Positions 33,684 through 42,954 of a stretch of DNA of 64,000 nucleotides are shown piece after piece. Numbering within the stretch: the stretch's first letter is position 1; the number at the start of each line of letters is the position of its first letter. Below the pieces are notes generated by a model. That model ran no database searches. It was not told the DNA's origin and saw only the letters and a list, made by a program, of their open reading frames with translations. Position numbers and translations under genes: made by a program. Source of the DNA: Cryobacterium sp. CG_9.6 (GTDB lineage Bacteria; Actinomycetota; Actinomycetes; Actinomycetales; Microbacteriaceae); assembly GCF_029893365.1 (NCBI RefSeq), contig NZ_JARXUZ010000001.1:2852001-2916000 (forward strand). Reading direction: 5' to 3'.

Positions 33684-33836
33684 GCGGCCTCCAGTCTCAT
33701 CATGCGGGGGCTGAGGGTCTCAGTCTAACAGTCCGTAGGGGTGTACCCTCCGGTTGGCAGCGGCCGGAGCAGATGCCTGCGGACGCCGCCACCCGGAGGC
33801 TCGCGCGTTCCGAAATCGCCTCGGCGCGCCTCGAAG

Positions 33837-33872
33837 CGGTGACCGCTACGGTAACGGGCGTAGCGGCCACCG
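33837..33872. repeat. Palindromic repeat, GGTGGCCGCTACG family (copy 1)
   Basis: CGGTGACCGCTACG and CGTAGCGGCCACCG form 14-bp arms with one mismatch around an eight-base loop, followed by AAACGGGGCGC. Related palindromes are at 47187 and 59182. Here it lies between mrpA and the zinc-finger gene. Confidence 0.75.
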
Positions 33873-33945
33873 AAACGGGGCGCCGCGGCGGCATCCGCTC
33901 TCGAGATGCGACCGGTGTCGGTCAGGATGCCCGCGCGCTGCGGAC

Positions 33946-34290
33946 TCAGTCGAAGAGGGCTCCGAGCCAGCTTTCCCGCTTCTTGCCGCGGCCGTCGTAG
34001 CGACGGTCGTCGTCACGATCGCCGTAGCCGCGATTGCGATCGTCGTCGCGGTTGCCATACTGCGGTGCACGTGAGCGCGGGTCCTGATACTGCTGCGGCG
34101 GCGTGTTCGTGACAACGGGTGCGGCCGGTGCGGCGGGCGTCGAGGCAGAGAATTCTGCCTCGGCCCGAGTGATGATCTTGTCGAGCTCTCCGCGATCAAG
34201 CCAAATGCCGCGGCATTCCGGGCAGTAGTCAATTTCAACGCCGCCGCGTTCGCTCATGACGAGGGTTGCTGAGTCGGTGGGGCACTTCAT
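33946..34290 (-). CDS. zf-TFIIB-type zinc ribbon protein
   Basis: This 114-residue protein starts with a compact zinc ribbon: MKCPTDSATLVM, then IDYCPECRGIWLDRGELDKII, i.e. C-x-x-(D) and C-P-x-C knuckles plus the W-L-D-R-G-E motif of the zf-TFIIB family. The rest is low-complexity, Asp/Arg/Tyr/Gln-rich (GNRDDDRNRGYGDRDDDRRY), ending in WLGALFD. The ATG at 34290 has AAGGAGAGA upstream. Function unknown; the Asp/Arg repeats suggest a disordered linker. Confidence 0.85.
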   Translation of the reverse strand: MKCPTDSATLVMSERGGVEIDYCPECRGIWLDRGELDKIITRAEAEFSASTPAAPAAPVVTNTPPQQYQDPRSRAPQYGNRDDDRNRGYGDRDDDRRYDGRGKKRESWLGALFD

Positions 34291-34390
34291 AATGTGTCTC
34301 TCCTTGGGTGGCTGAGTAGCCGACATTACCGGTGAATTATGCGACTTTCATGCGAAGGAAAGAGCCGCCACACCGAGCGCGCCAGCAGGG

Positions 34391-35665
34391 TCAGGCGCGG
34401 CGGCGGGACAGGCGGTCGGTGACGATCACGAGGAGAAGAGCCAGCGCGAGCAGGCCCAGGTAAATCCACGGGATGGAGTTCATGCCCACGGTCTCCAGCA
34501 GCAGCGCGCCAAGGAGAGCTCCGCCACCGATTCCGGCATTGAACGCGGTGGTGTAAAAAGCACTCGCGGTGTCGCGGATGCGCGCGGACGCGGTGTGCAG
34601 CATCCGCGTCTGAAGCAGCGGAGGCAACGTGCCGAACGCGAGGCCCCACAGCATGAACGCGCCGATGGCAACCGGCAGAGTCACGACGCTGCCGGGTAGC
34701 AGCGTAACGGCGAGCACCGTCACCGAGACGGCACTCGTGGTCAGTCCCACCAGAAGGCCCAGCTGCGGACGGGGGCCGAAGACGGTTCCCACGAGCAGCA
34801 GACCCACAGCCCCCGCGATGCCGAACGCGAAGAGCAGAGCGGGGACATCGGCTACGGTCACGCCGAGCCCCCCGATGAGGAACGGTGTGACATAGGTATA
34901 GAACGTGTAGTGCCCCACCATGGTGAGGGCGGTGATGGCACAGATGAGGGCGACGGCGGCCGTCGTGGGATCGCGACCCTTCTTCACGGCAGAGGATGCC
35001 GCGGCTCCCTTCGGAACGCGCGGGTGGCGGCCGGCGTGGTGCGTCACCCGCGGCACGAAGCGCCACACCAAAACCGCGCCCACGAGCATGAGAGCCGCCA
35101 AAAGGAGGAACGTGGGACGCCAGCCGATAAGCAGGCCCGCCATGGTGGCCACCGGAACACCAAAGATGAACGCCAGCGTTCCGCCCGCAACCGTGATGGA
35201 GACGGCTCGACCGATCTGCTCCTTGGGAACAAGGTGCCCGGCATAGGCCCCCACCACGGACCAGAAGATTCCGTGCGCCATCCCGCCCAGCACACGAGAA
35301 GCAATCACAAATTCGTAGGTTGGCGCGATTGCGGTGAGCACGTTGCTGATGGCAAAGATCACGAGAACGGCCACAACGAGGGTGTGCCGAGAGATGCGGC
35401 GGGTGAGGTGCGCCAGGCTCGTGCTGGTGAGCACCACCGTGAAGGCAAACCAGCTCACGAGCAGGCCGATCTGCGACTGTTCGACTCCGAGTGAGGCGCT
35501 CATCCCGGGAAGCAGCCCCACGGGCATCATCTCCGAGGTGATCGACAGGAACACTGCGGCGCCGAGAACGATGAGCCCGACCCAGGGGAACGGTTGGCTC
35601 AGGGGAATCACGCCGGTGGGCGGATCTTCGGCACGTTGGATGGGAATGGGCGCGGTAAGTGACAT
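34391..35665 (-). CDS. MFS transporter (AraJ/YdhP-like drug or sugar efflux)
   Basis: This 424-residue protein has about 12 TM helices. The first helix PWVGLIVLGAAVFLSITSEMMPVGLLPGMSASLGV and the motif-A-like LAHLTRRISRH between helices 2 and 3 are typical of the DHA1 family of drug/sugar exporters. It is monocistronic and divergent from purU. Substrate is not deducible. Confidence 0.85.
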   Translation of the reverse strand: MSLTAPIPIQRAEDPPTGVIPLSQPFPWVGLIVLGAAVFLSITSEMMPVGLLPGMSASLGVEQSQIGLLVSWFAFTVVLTSTSLAHLTRRISRHTLVVAVLVIFAISNVLTAIAPTYEFVIASRVLGGMAHGIFWSVVGAYAGHLVPKEQIGRAVSITVAGGTLAFIFGVPVATMAGLLIGWRPTFLLLAALMLVGAVLVWRFVPRVTHHAGRHPRVPKGAAASSAVKKGRDPTTAAVALICAITALTMVGHYTFYTYVTPFLIGGLGVTVADVPALLFAFGIAGAVGLLLVGTVFGPRPQLGLLVGLTTSAVSVTVLAVTLLPGSVVTLPVAIGAFMLWGLAFGTLPPLLQTRMLHTASARIRDTASAFYTTAFNAGIGGGALLGALLLETVGMNSIPWIYLGLLALALLLVIVTDRLSRRRA

Positions 35666-35852
35666 GAGTCTGCAATCGACAAGCGGCGGAACTACCGGTC
35701 ATGGGCGGGGAAACCGCGGTGAAGAGATGAGCATGACAGAGCAGAACGGCTGCGCGCCGACGTGCGCGCCCGGGGCCGCGAGTGTGAACGCGACCACCGT
35801 AAGGCTAGCCGACGCGTCGGTGCATGGCCAGTCGCGCCGGTAATCTGGTCGA

Positions 35853-36743
35853 ATGACCTCTTCACTCGTGCCGGAGCACGCTCCGCACCGCGCCCCCGCC
35901 AACCACTGGGTGATCACCCTCGTCTGCGCCGACCAGCCCGGCATTGTGCACGCGGTCAGCGGGGCCATCGTGGAGGCCCACGGCAACATTGTGGAGAGCC
36001 AGCAGTTCACGAGCGATGACACCGGCCGCTTCTTCATGCGCCTGCAGGTGGAGTCGAACGCCGAACGCGCAGATTTTGATGCGGCACTGGCACCGGTGAT
36101 TGCACGCTACGCCATGGCATCCGTTATTGATGTGGTCGGTCGCCCGCTGCGCACGCTCGTGCTGGCGTCGTCGGCCGCGCACTGCGTGAATGACCTGCTC
36201 TTTCGACAGCGTGGTGGCCAGGTTCCGGTGGAGATCCCCCTCGTGCTCAGCAATCACGGCACGCTGCGGGACCTCGTGGGTTTTTACGGTGTGCCGTTCG
36301 AGTCCCGACCCATTACGGATGCCGCCAGCAAAGCCGCCTTTGAGGCCCGGGTGATCGAGGCGGTCGACGAACTCGACATCGAGCTGGTCGTGCTCGCCCG
36401 CTACATGCAGATTCTCTCCCCCGAGCTCTGTGAGCGGTTGGCCGGGCGCATGATCAACATTCACCACTCGTTCCTGCCCGGCTTCAAGGGGGCGAATCCC
36501 TACCGTCAGGCGCACGCACGCGGCGTGAAGCTGATCGGAGCCACCGCTCACTTCGTGACCGGCGACCTCGATGAGGGTCCGATCATTGAACAGAACGTGG
36601 TGCGCGTGGACCATTCGCGCACCCCTGCCGAACTCGTGGCGATCGGCCAGGACGAGGAGAGCCGCACCCTCACCCAGGCGGTGAAGTGGTTTGCCGAGAA
36701 TCGCGTGCTGCTCGACGGCGCTCGAACCATCATCTTCCGGTAA
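35853..36743 (+). CDS. purU: Formyltetrahydrofolate deformylase
   Basis: This 296-residue enzyme hydrolyses 10-formyl-THF to formate and THF. An N-terminal ACT domain (WVITLVCADQPGIVHAVSGAIVEAHGNIVES) is followed by a formyltransferase-fold catalytic domain with VVLARYMQILSP, INIHHSFLPGFKGANPYRQA and the catalytic Asp region GDLDEGPIIEQ. It balances the one-carbon pool with FolD and GlyA encoded in the same window. Length is normal. Confidence 0.94.
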   Translation: MTSSLVPEHAPHRAPANHWVITLVCADQPGIVHAVSGAIVEAHGNIVESQQFTSDDTGRFFMRLQVESNAERADFDAALAPVIARYAMASVIDVVGRPLRTLVLASSAAHCVNDLLFRQRGGQVPVEIPLVLSNHGTLRDLVGFYGVPFESRPITDAASKAAFEARVIEAVDELDIELVVLARYMQILSPELCERLAGRMINIHHSFLPGFKGANPYRQAHARGVKLIGATAHFVTGDLDEGPIIEQNVVRVDHSRTPAELVAIGQDEESRTLTQAVKWFAENRVLLDGARTIIFR

Positions 36744-36786
36744 CGGCGGCGGCACCGCGCACAGGGGCCGCCGGTACACTTGAGGA

Positions 36787-37146
36787 GTGTCAGATTCTCC
36801 CGCCCAGCCCACGGCTGGCCCCAACGATATTCTCCGCCTCGTACTCGAACTCTTCGCCTTCGTCACCCTCGGAATCTGGGGTTTTGTCGCCTGGCCCCTC
36901 CCGTGGCCGGGCGTCCTGATCGGCATCGGCGCACCCGCCTTCGCCATCTTGCTGTGGGCGCTCTTCCGCTCCCCCAAGGCCGTCTTCAAGCTTGACCCGT
37001 TCGGTAAGGCCTTTATCGAGATTTGCGTCTTCGGCGCGGCCGCGATCACCTGGTGGGACCTTGGCCAGCCCATCATCACGGTGGTCTTCGCCATTCTCGC
37101 CACCATCAGTGGCGTCATTTCGGGTCGCAAGGAACTCGCCGACTAG
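36787..37146 (+). CDS. YrdB family (DUF2568) small membrane protein
   Basis: This 119-residue protein has four predicted TM helices (ILRLVLELFAFVTLGIWGFVAW, GVLIGIGAPAFAILLWALF, FIEICVFGAAAITWW, TVVFAILATISGVI). The LELFAxxxxGxWG start matches the YrdB family. It starts with GTG, preceded by TGAGGA. No function is established. Confidence 0.82.
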   Translation: MSDSPAQPTAGPNDILRLVLELFAFVTLGIWGFVAWPLPWPGVLIGIGAPAFAILLWALFRSPKAVFKLDPFGKAFIEICVFGAAAITWWDLGQPIITVVFAILATISGVISGRKELAD

Positions 37147-37189
37147 ATCGCCCCAGCCAGCGGATGCCGCGAGCCGCGTATCGCGCGAC

Positions 37190-38410
37190 CTACGCGGTGA
37201 TGCTGGTGCGCGGCATCCGGAACGCGTAAGCGGATGTCGCCAGCAGGAACAGGGCACCCACCAGGAACGCGACCGGGAGCGACACCAAGTCCACGAGCAG
37301 TCCGGCCACGAGTGGACCCGCAATAGCGCCGGCGTCGGAGAACATGGAGAACACGGCCACGGGTCGCCCACCCTTGGCGCCCGCCGCATCGCCGAGAGCG
37401 GCCGCCGGGGCAGTTCCCATGAACGCCGCAGCCACACCGTAGAGGCACAGTAGGGCGCCGAGCACCCAGATGTTCGGCGCGAACGGCACGGCCATGATGG
37501 TTACCGCGGCGAGCGCGAACGCCCCGATGATCGCTGGCCGACGCCCGACCGTGTCGATGAAGCGGGCGGCCGGGGCGAGAGTGAGCGTCTGGGCCACGGC
37601 CGCGCAGGCAAACGCAATGCCGGTCCAGCTCGTGGGTCCGCGCAACACCTCGACGACGAGGACGGGCACGAGAGCTCCGCGAATACCCAGCGAGGTCCAG
37701 CCCTGCGCAAAGTTCGCGAGGCAGGCGGCCCGAAACCGGGTGTCACGCAGCACGACGCGAAACGGGGTGCGCTGGGCGGTCTCGGCTGCGGCATCCGCTG
37801 CGTTGGGTGTCGTGGAGCGAAGCAGCACGATACCGATGACACCGGCCACGCCGAGGGTGCCGGCGTAGAAGAAGAACGGCGCCGTGAGGGAGATGGTGGA
37901 GAGGAGGCCACCGATGGCGGGTCCCGCCATGCCGCCGATGAGAAAACCACCCTGGTAGAAGCCGATGGCTCGCGCGCGGATAGGCGCGGGGGTGGAGCCG
38001 AGCAGCAGCGTCATGGCCGAGACGGAGAAGAGAGCGGATCCGACACCGCCCAGGCCGCGAAGCAGGAGGAGTTGGGGATAGCTGTCGGCGATACCCACGA
38101 GGCCGCTCGACACGGCCACGATGCCGATGCCCACGGAAAGGATGGTGCGTTCACCCGCCCAGTCGATAAGCCGACCGCAGAACGGGCTCGTGACGAGACG
38201 CATCAGCGCGAACGCGGAGACGACGGCACCCACAGCCACGTAGTTCACGCCGAAGCTGCGCACGTAGACGGGGAGCACGGGGACGACAACACCGAAGCCC
38301 ACCATCACGAAGAAGGCGATGACGCCGAGCACAATCACATCGCGGGAGAGTCGAGGGCGAGGCAGCGCACCAGCATCCTGGGCGCCACGTGTCAAACGGC
38401 CCGGTCGCAT
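37190..38410 (-). CDS. MFS transporter
   Basis: This 406-residue, 12-helix transporter starts RDVIVLGVIAFFVMVGFGVVVPVLPVYVRSFGV and has motif A-like FCGRLIDWAGERTILSVGI between helices 2 and 3, as in multidrug/Bcr-type exporters. It is convergent with the YrdB gene. Its 5' end abuts the second repeat array. Substrate unknown. Confidence 0.85.
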   Translation of the reverse strand: MRPGRLTRGAQDAGALPRPRLSRDVIVLGVIAFFVMVGFGVVVPVLPVYVRSFGVNYVAVGAVVSAFALMRLVTSPFCGRLIDWAGERTILSVGIGIVAVSSGLVGIADSYPQLLLLRGLGGVGSALFSVSAMTLLLGSTPAPIRARAIGFYQGGFLIGGMAGPAIGGLLSTISLTAPFFFYAGTLGVAGVIGIVLLRSTTPNAADAAAETAQRTPFRVVLRDTRFRAACLANFAQGWTSLGIRGALVPVLVVEVLRGPTSWTGIAFACAAVAQTLTLAPAARFIDTVGRRPAIIGAFALAAVTIMAVPFAPNIWVLGALLCLYGVAAAFMGTAPAAALGDAAGAKGGRPVAVFSMFSDAGAIAGPLVAGLLVDLVSLPVAFLVGALFLLATSAYAFRMPRTSITA

Positions 38411-38462
38411 CCTTCAAGCGTAATACCGGTGACGTCCGCAAACGCCCCCGCCCGCTCCTCGG

Positions 38463-39075
38463 GCCTCTCCCTCCGCTGGTCGAGCCCCCCTCCGCTGGTC
38501 GAGCCCCTCTCCGCTGGTCGTGCCCCTCTCCGCTGGTCGTGCCTGTCGAGACCCCGCGAGACAATCCACCGAGGTGAGCTCCACAGGTCGTCTCACCGGG
38601 TCTCGACACGCGCCCTAGCGGGCACTGCTCGACCAGCGGAAGGGGGTGGTCGGACCTGATCTCGGGTACGCCCCCATCCCGCTGGTCCAGCCCCCTTCCG
38701 CTGGTCGAGCCTGTCGAGACCCCGCGAGACAATCCACCGAGGTGAGCTCCACAGGTCGTCTCACGAGGTCTCGACACGCGCCCTAGCGGGCACTGCTCGA
38801 CCAGCGAGATTGGGGGGTGGTCGTGACTTGATCTCGGGTACGCCCCCATTCCGCTGGTCGTGCCCCCCTCCGCTGGTCGAGCCTGTCGAGACCCCGCGAG
38901 ACAATCCACCGAGGTGAGCTCCGCAGGTCGTCTCACGAGGTCTCGACACGCGCCCTAGCGGGCACTGCTCGACCAGCGGAAGGGGTGGTCGTGACCTGAA
39001 CTCGGGTACGGCCCCATCCCGCTGGTCGTGTCTCGGCAGGCTCGACAACCGAGCGAGACCCCGCGAGATTGGGGC
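38463..39075. repeat. Second GTCGAG/GTCTCGAC repeat array, ~170-bp units
   Basis: A block GCCTGTCGAGACCCCGCGAG followed by ACAATCCACCGAGGTGAGCTCC and, 30 bases on, GGTCTCGACACGCGCCCTAGCGGGCACTGCTCGACCAGCG recurs at 38541, 38709 and 38881 (spacing 168 and 172). It uses the same building blocks as the array near 24 kb but in a different order and orientation. Each unit is a long imperfect inverted repeat. The array fills the gap between the MFS gene and the subtilase gene. Confidence 0.9.
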
Positions 39076-39096
39076 GCGGGGCGCAGAGAGCGGGGC

Positions 39097-42000
39097 CTAG
39101 CGGGTTACCCGCAGGGACGCCGTCTTACTCGTTGACCCGGCCACAAGATCGGTGCCGGCATACGCCGCCGAGATCTCATAGCTACCCGGCTTCAGGCCGG
39201 ACAGCGTGAGCTGCCCCTTGCCCTTCTGATCAAGCGTCACCGGGTACGTGGTGGTACCCACTGTCACCGTCACCATGTCAGCAGCGGCACCGTCGGTCGT
39301 CACTTCAACGGACAATCCCACGCTCTGCGAGGAGCGGATGCTGGACTTCTCAAGTGAGAGTTTCGTCGATGACGTGCCCTTCACAACAACTCCGGCCGAG
39401 GTGGCCGAAGCAGAGTCGAGTCCCGTCGCAGCTGCCGTCACCACCACGGTGAGCGTCTTGCCTACGTCCTTCTTGCCAACCTTGTACTCGGCCGAGGTGG
39501 CCTTGCGAATGTCGGCTCCGTCGGCCTGCCACTGGTAGGTGTACGTCAGGCCGTCCGGGGTCCAGTCACCGTGCTCGGCGCTCAGCGTGGAACCCGCAGT
39601 GGGGTTACCCGTAATGGAGGGCAACACCGTGTTCACAGGACTGTTCGCCACCGGGGCCGCACCGGACTTCACCGACAGGGCGGTGGTGACCGCCGTGTCG
39701 CCGTAGCCCACGAGGCCGAGGTAGCTCGTGTCAGGCGTCAGGCCGGCCCAGGAAAGCGTGTAGCTCACCGGAACGCCCTGCTCACCAGGAACAACCGGGG
39801 GCGCAGCCGCGAAGCCACCGTCTCCGGCACCGGCGAGCACCGAGAACGTGGTGACGTCAAACGCAGTGGTTCCGGAATAAACGATGGCGAGCACCTGATA
39901 AGAGCCGGCGCTGGGGTTAGCCAGATCCACTCGCTCATCGGCCGCACCGGTTGCCGACTGCCAGCCAGCCACCGGCACGCCGCCGGGGCCATCGAGGCGG
40001 TAGACCACGAGATCTAGGTCGCTCGTGTTGTCGATCGCATCGAGGTCAAACCGAGCCAGCTGGGTGCCTTCCGGTACCTGAACTTCGTAGCTGAACTCGT
40101 CGCCCGCCGCTCCCGAGCCCGTGTTGGCACTCGTGGGGTCGGTCACATTCGGCTGACGAAGGCCGGCAGCGAGTCCGCTGAGGTTCAACGCGAGATCGCC
40201 GGTGGACCCGGGCGTGATCGTCACGTCGGTGGACCCGTCGATTCCGGTGCCCTCGGCGGTGGCCGGAGCACTCAGTGTGATGGGCTGAACGGCGATCGGG
40301 GTGTGAACCACAACGCGGTCGGTTCCCGAACCCGTGACCCAATCAAGCGAGCCGGTGGAGAACTGGTCGAGCGGGGCATCCGTTCGGCTGAAGGTCACCG
40401 TGTAGCTCTGCGTCTCTCCGGCTGCGCCGAAGGACAGCGTCGAGGGTGAGACAACCGCGTCCATACCGGGGAGTGACACGGGCTGAGCCGTGAACTCGCC
40501 ACCGCGCGTGGACGTGACCGTGCGGGTGATGGTCTCCGGTGCGGTGAGGGCACCGATGGCAATCGAGGGGAGGTTGAGGTTGCTCGGATCAATCGCGGGC
40601 ACACCCACGTCATAGCCGATGCCCTGAATGAAACCGTACCAATCGGCAGTTCCGCTGAGGTAGAGCAGCCCCGGGTCGAAGAACTTCGTGGGATCCACGT
40701 GTCCTGCACCCTGCGTGAACGGGTCGGTCACGGGGTTACCCGCGGAATCGACCGTGTTGTAGGCACTCGTCATCATGGCGGACTTGATCTCGGCCGGAGA
40801 GGCGAGAGGGCGTTCCCCTAGGTACAGAGCGGCAAGGCCGGCAATGTGCGGCGAGGACATGGAGGTTCCCGAGAGGAACTGCCAGGTGGGCGCTCCCCCA
40901 GCCGGGTTCGCACCGTCGGCGAGAATGGCAACGCCGGGTGCGCTGATGTCGGGCTTCAGAATGTCACTGCCGTCGGCGAGAACCGGTCCCCGTGAGGAGA
41001 ATCCGGCAACCACCGGGGTGGGCGGGGTGTAGCTGGTGGAGTTATCCGGCGTGAACGTGACCGTGGCACCGGCGGTGGCCGCATAGGCGTAGCTGGCATC
41101 CCAGTACGGTCCATCGAGGTGCACGGTGGGAACGGAGTGTGCGTCGGAGTCAATGGAACTTGACGTGCGGTTCACGAGGAGCATGCCGATACCACCGGCG
41201 CGCAGAACCTCGGCCGACTTGGCGACACGGTCGTACACCCCACGCTGGCAGAACACGATCGTGCCCGCCACCTTGGCGGGATCGAGCGAGTTCGGTGCAC
41301 ACAGGAGCGCATCGGCGGCCGGCTGGCCGGCAGCCGCCACGAGGTCGGCGCGCACGAGGGGTCCGCTCACCGGCGTTGCCCCCACGGTGCGGTCGACGCT
41401 GATGGATGCTCCGGCGTAAGCCTGTCCATCACCGAACGTGGCCGTGGCCTCGTAACCGGGGATGGTGCTCGCGGCAACAGTAGTGATCCACGGTGATGCG
41501 TTGTCGAGTGTGGAGGAACCGGGGCCGGAGTTACCCGCCGAGGCGGCCACGAAGATACCGGCCGAGGCCGCTCCGAGGAACGCCACGTCGGTGGGTGAGA
41601 CCGTGGTGGTGGCTGCGCCGCCACCGATCGAGAAGTTCAGCACGTCAACGCCGTCGGCTACCGACTGATCGATGGCGGCGATCATGTCGGAGGTCGCACA
41701 TCCGTCGTCACCCGAGCCCACGGCATCGGGGCCGGACCAGCACACCTTGTAGGCGGCAACTTTGGCCGCCGGTGCCACTCCGGAGATGACTCCGTAGTCG
41801 AGTCCGTTGATCGCAACGGGAACGTTGTAGTTACCGGCCGCCGTGCTCGCGGTGTGCGAACCGTGACCATCGCCGTCACGGGGAGAGAGATATTCGCCCA
41901 CGGAGGTGCTGCCGATGCGGGAGGCACCGAAACCGTCCACGAAATAGCGCGCGCTCACAACCTTGGTGTTGCAGTCTGTGGCGGTGAACTGAATGCCGGT

Positions 42001-42768
42001 GATACAGGAGCCTGTGAAGACGCCGCCATCGGCCTTGTCGAAGCGAATGGTGCTGCCGTCAAGGTAGGGGTCGGTGCCTGCTGTGGTTCCGAGGGCGGAA
42101 CCGGCGAACGAGGGGTTTTCCGGTGCAATACCAGTGTCGAGGATACCCACCACAACACCCTGTCCGGCCTGGTCGGCACCGCCGATGCTGTTCCAGACGC
42201 CGTTGTCGCCGCTCAACCCCAGAAAATCAGTGGAGGAGGTGGCCGTGATCTGACGTAGCTCGTCACGAGTCATCGACACCACGTTTTTCTCGGCCGACAG
42301 CTTCACCGCCTGCTCCGCACTCAGATCAGCCGCAAAACCGTTGAGGGCCAGCGTGTAGGAGTACGCGATATCGGCGTCAACGGATGCCGCGGCATCCTTC
42401 TGCTTACCCCCGAGGTATTGCGCATACGACTGTGACGCGCGACTTTGCGTGTTCAACTTCTTTCCGGTGTCCGGCTTCGTTGCCGAGAACCCATCGACGC
42501 CACCGTCATACGTGGCCACCGCGTCGTCGGCCAGAGTAACAATGTAGCGACCGGCGGTGAGGTCGGTGATGGGCTGGGAAAGCCCGGCGCCCACTTTCGC
42601 CCCGAGTGCGGATTGCAGGGGAACGGCGACGGCGCCGCCGGCGGCGACCAGCGATGCCGCAGAAACGAGTACGGCAGTGAGGCCGACCGCGGTGATGCCG
42701 CGAAGACGTCTGCCCGGGGTGGGGTGAGACGTGGGTGGCCAAAAACGAGAGCTCACGAGGGTGTCCAA
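39097..42768 (-). CDS. Secreted subtilisin-like (S8) serine protease
   Basis: This 1223-residue extracellular protease has an N-terminal signal peptide (Arg-rich start, hydrophobic core ~24-48), an I9-type propeptide (~70-170), and a catalytic domain with Asp211 (VVGILDTGIAP), His302 (GDGHGSHTAS), oxyanion Asn413 (AGNSGPG) and Ser636 (SGTSMSSPHIAGLAALYL). A PA insert lies at ~470-560, then Fn3-like domains with a prepeptidase-like beta domain, and Ig-like repeats at the C-terminus (ITGNPTAGSTLSAEHGDW, SYEISAAYAGTDLVAGST). No LPXTG anchor is visible. It probably degrades external protein for nutrition. Confidence 0.93.
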   Translation of the reverse strand: MDTLVSSRFWPPTSHPTPGRRLRGITAVGLTAVLVSAASLVAAGGAVAVPLQSALGAKVGAGLSQPITDLTAGRYIVTLADDAVATYDGGVDGFSATKPDTGKKLNTQSRASQSYAQYLGGKQKDAAASVDADIAYSYTLALNGFAADLSAEQAVKLSAEKNVVSMTRDELRQITATSSTDFLGLSGDNGVWNSIGGADQAGQGVVVGILDTGIAPENPSFAGSALGTTAGTDPYLDGSTIRFDKADGGVFTGSCITGIQFTATDCNTKVVSARYFVDGFGASRIGSTSVGEYLSPRDGDGHGSHTASTAAGNYNVPVAINGLDYGVISGVAPAAKVAAYKVCWSGPDAVGSGDDGCATSDMIAAIDQSVADGVDVLNFSIGGGAATTTVSPTDVAFLGAASAGIFVAASAGNSGPGSSTLDNASPWITTVAASTIPGYEATATFGDGQAYAGASISVDRTVGATPVSGPLVRADLVAAAGQPAADALLCAPNSLDPAKVAGTIVFCQRGVYDRVAKSAEVLRAGGIGMLLVNRTSSSIDSDAHSVPTVHLDGPYWDASYAYAATAGATVTFTPDNSTSYTPPTPVVAGFSSRGPVLADGSDILKPDISAPGVAILADGANPAGGAPTWQFLSGTSMSSPHIAGLAALYLGERPLASPAEIKSAMMTSAYNTVDSAGNPVTDPFTQGAGHVDPTKFFDPGLLYLSGTADWYGFIQGIGYDVGVPAIDPSNLNLPSIAIGALTAPETITRTVTSTRGGEFTAQPVSLPGMDAVVSPSTLSFGAAGETQSYTVTFSRTDAPLDQFSTGSLDWVTGSGTDRVVVHTPIAVQPITLSAPATAEGTGIDGSTDVTITPGSTGDLALNLSGLAAGLRQPNVTDPTSANTGSGAAGDEFSYEVQVPEGTQLARFDLDAIDNTSDLDLVVYRLDGPGGVPVAGWQSATGAADERVDLANPSAGSYQVLAIVYSGTTAFDVTTFSVLAGAGDGGFAAAPPVVPGEQGVPVSYTLSWAGLTPDTSYLGLVGYGDTAVTTALSVKSGAAPVANSPVNTVLPSITGNPTAGSTLSAEHGDWTPDGLTYTYQWQADGADIRKATSAEYKVGKKDVGKTLTVVVTAAATGLDSASATSAGVVVKGTSSTKLSLEKSSIRSSQSVGLSVEVTTDGAAADMVTVTVGTTTYPVTLDQKGKGQLTLSGLKPGSYEISAAYAGTDLVAGSTSKTASLRVTR

Positions 42769-42792
42769 TCAATAGCTTGCGCGGACGGTCAC

Positions 42793-42825
42793 GTCCCGAC
42801 ACGGGACACAACGTTCTTCGAACGT
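42793..42825. promoter_or_regulatory. Two adjacent 6+3+6 dyads upstream of the subtilase
   Basis: GTCCCG-ACA-CGGGAC (42793-42807) and ACGTTC-TTC-GAACGT (42811-42825) are perfect hyphenated palindromes separated by three bases, 25-57 bases upstream of the subtilase start. They are likely regulator sites or an early leader structure. Confidence 0.45.
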
Positions 42826-42954
42826 ATCGCAAGATTTGGCATCTGACCAGACATTTTAATGTGAAAGGGGGGACAGACCGGCTGGTGTCCGCATATCGGG
42901 GATGCACTGAACATTCCTGTCGCCCCGTCTTCGAGGGGTGGCGCTAACGGAGGT

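Noticed and set aside
34326..35702. 458-residue frame overlapping the MFS transporter in another frame
   Set aside because: Arg/His/Ser-rich, no hydrophobic helices, no homology signals; the MFS frame is convincing.
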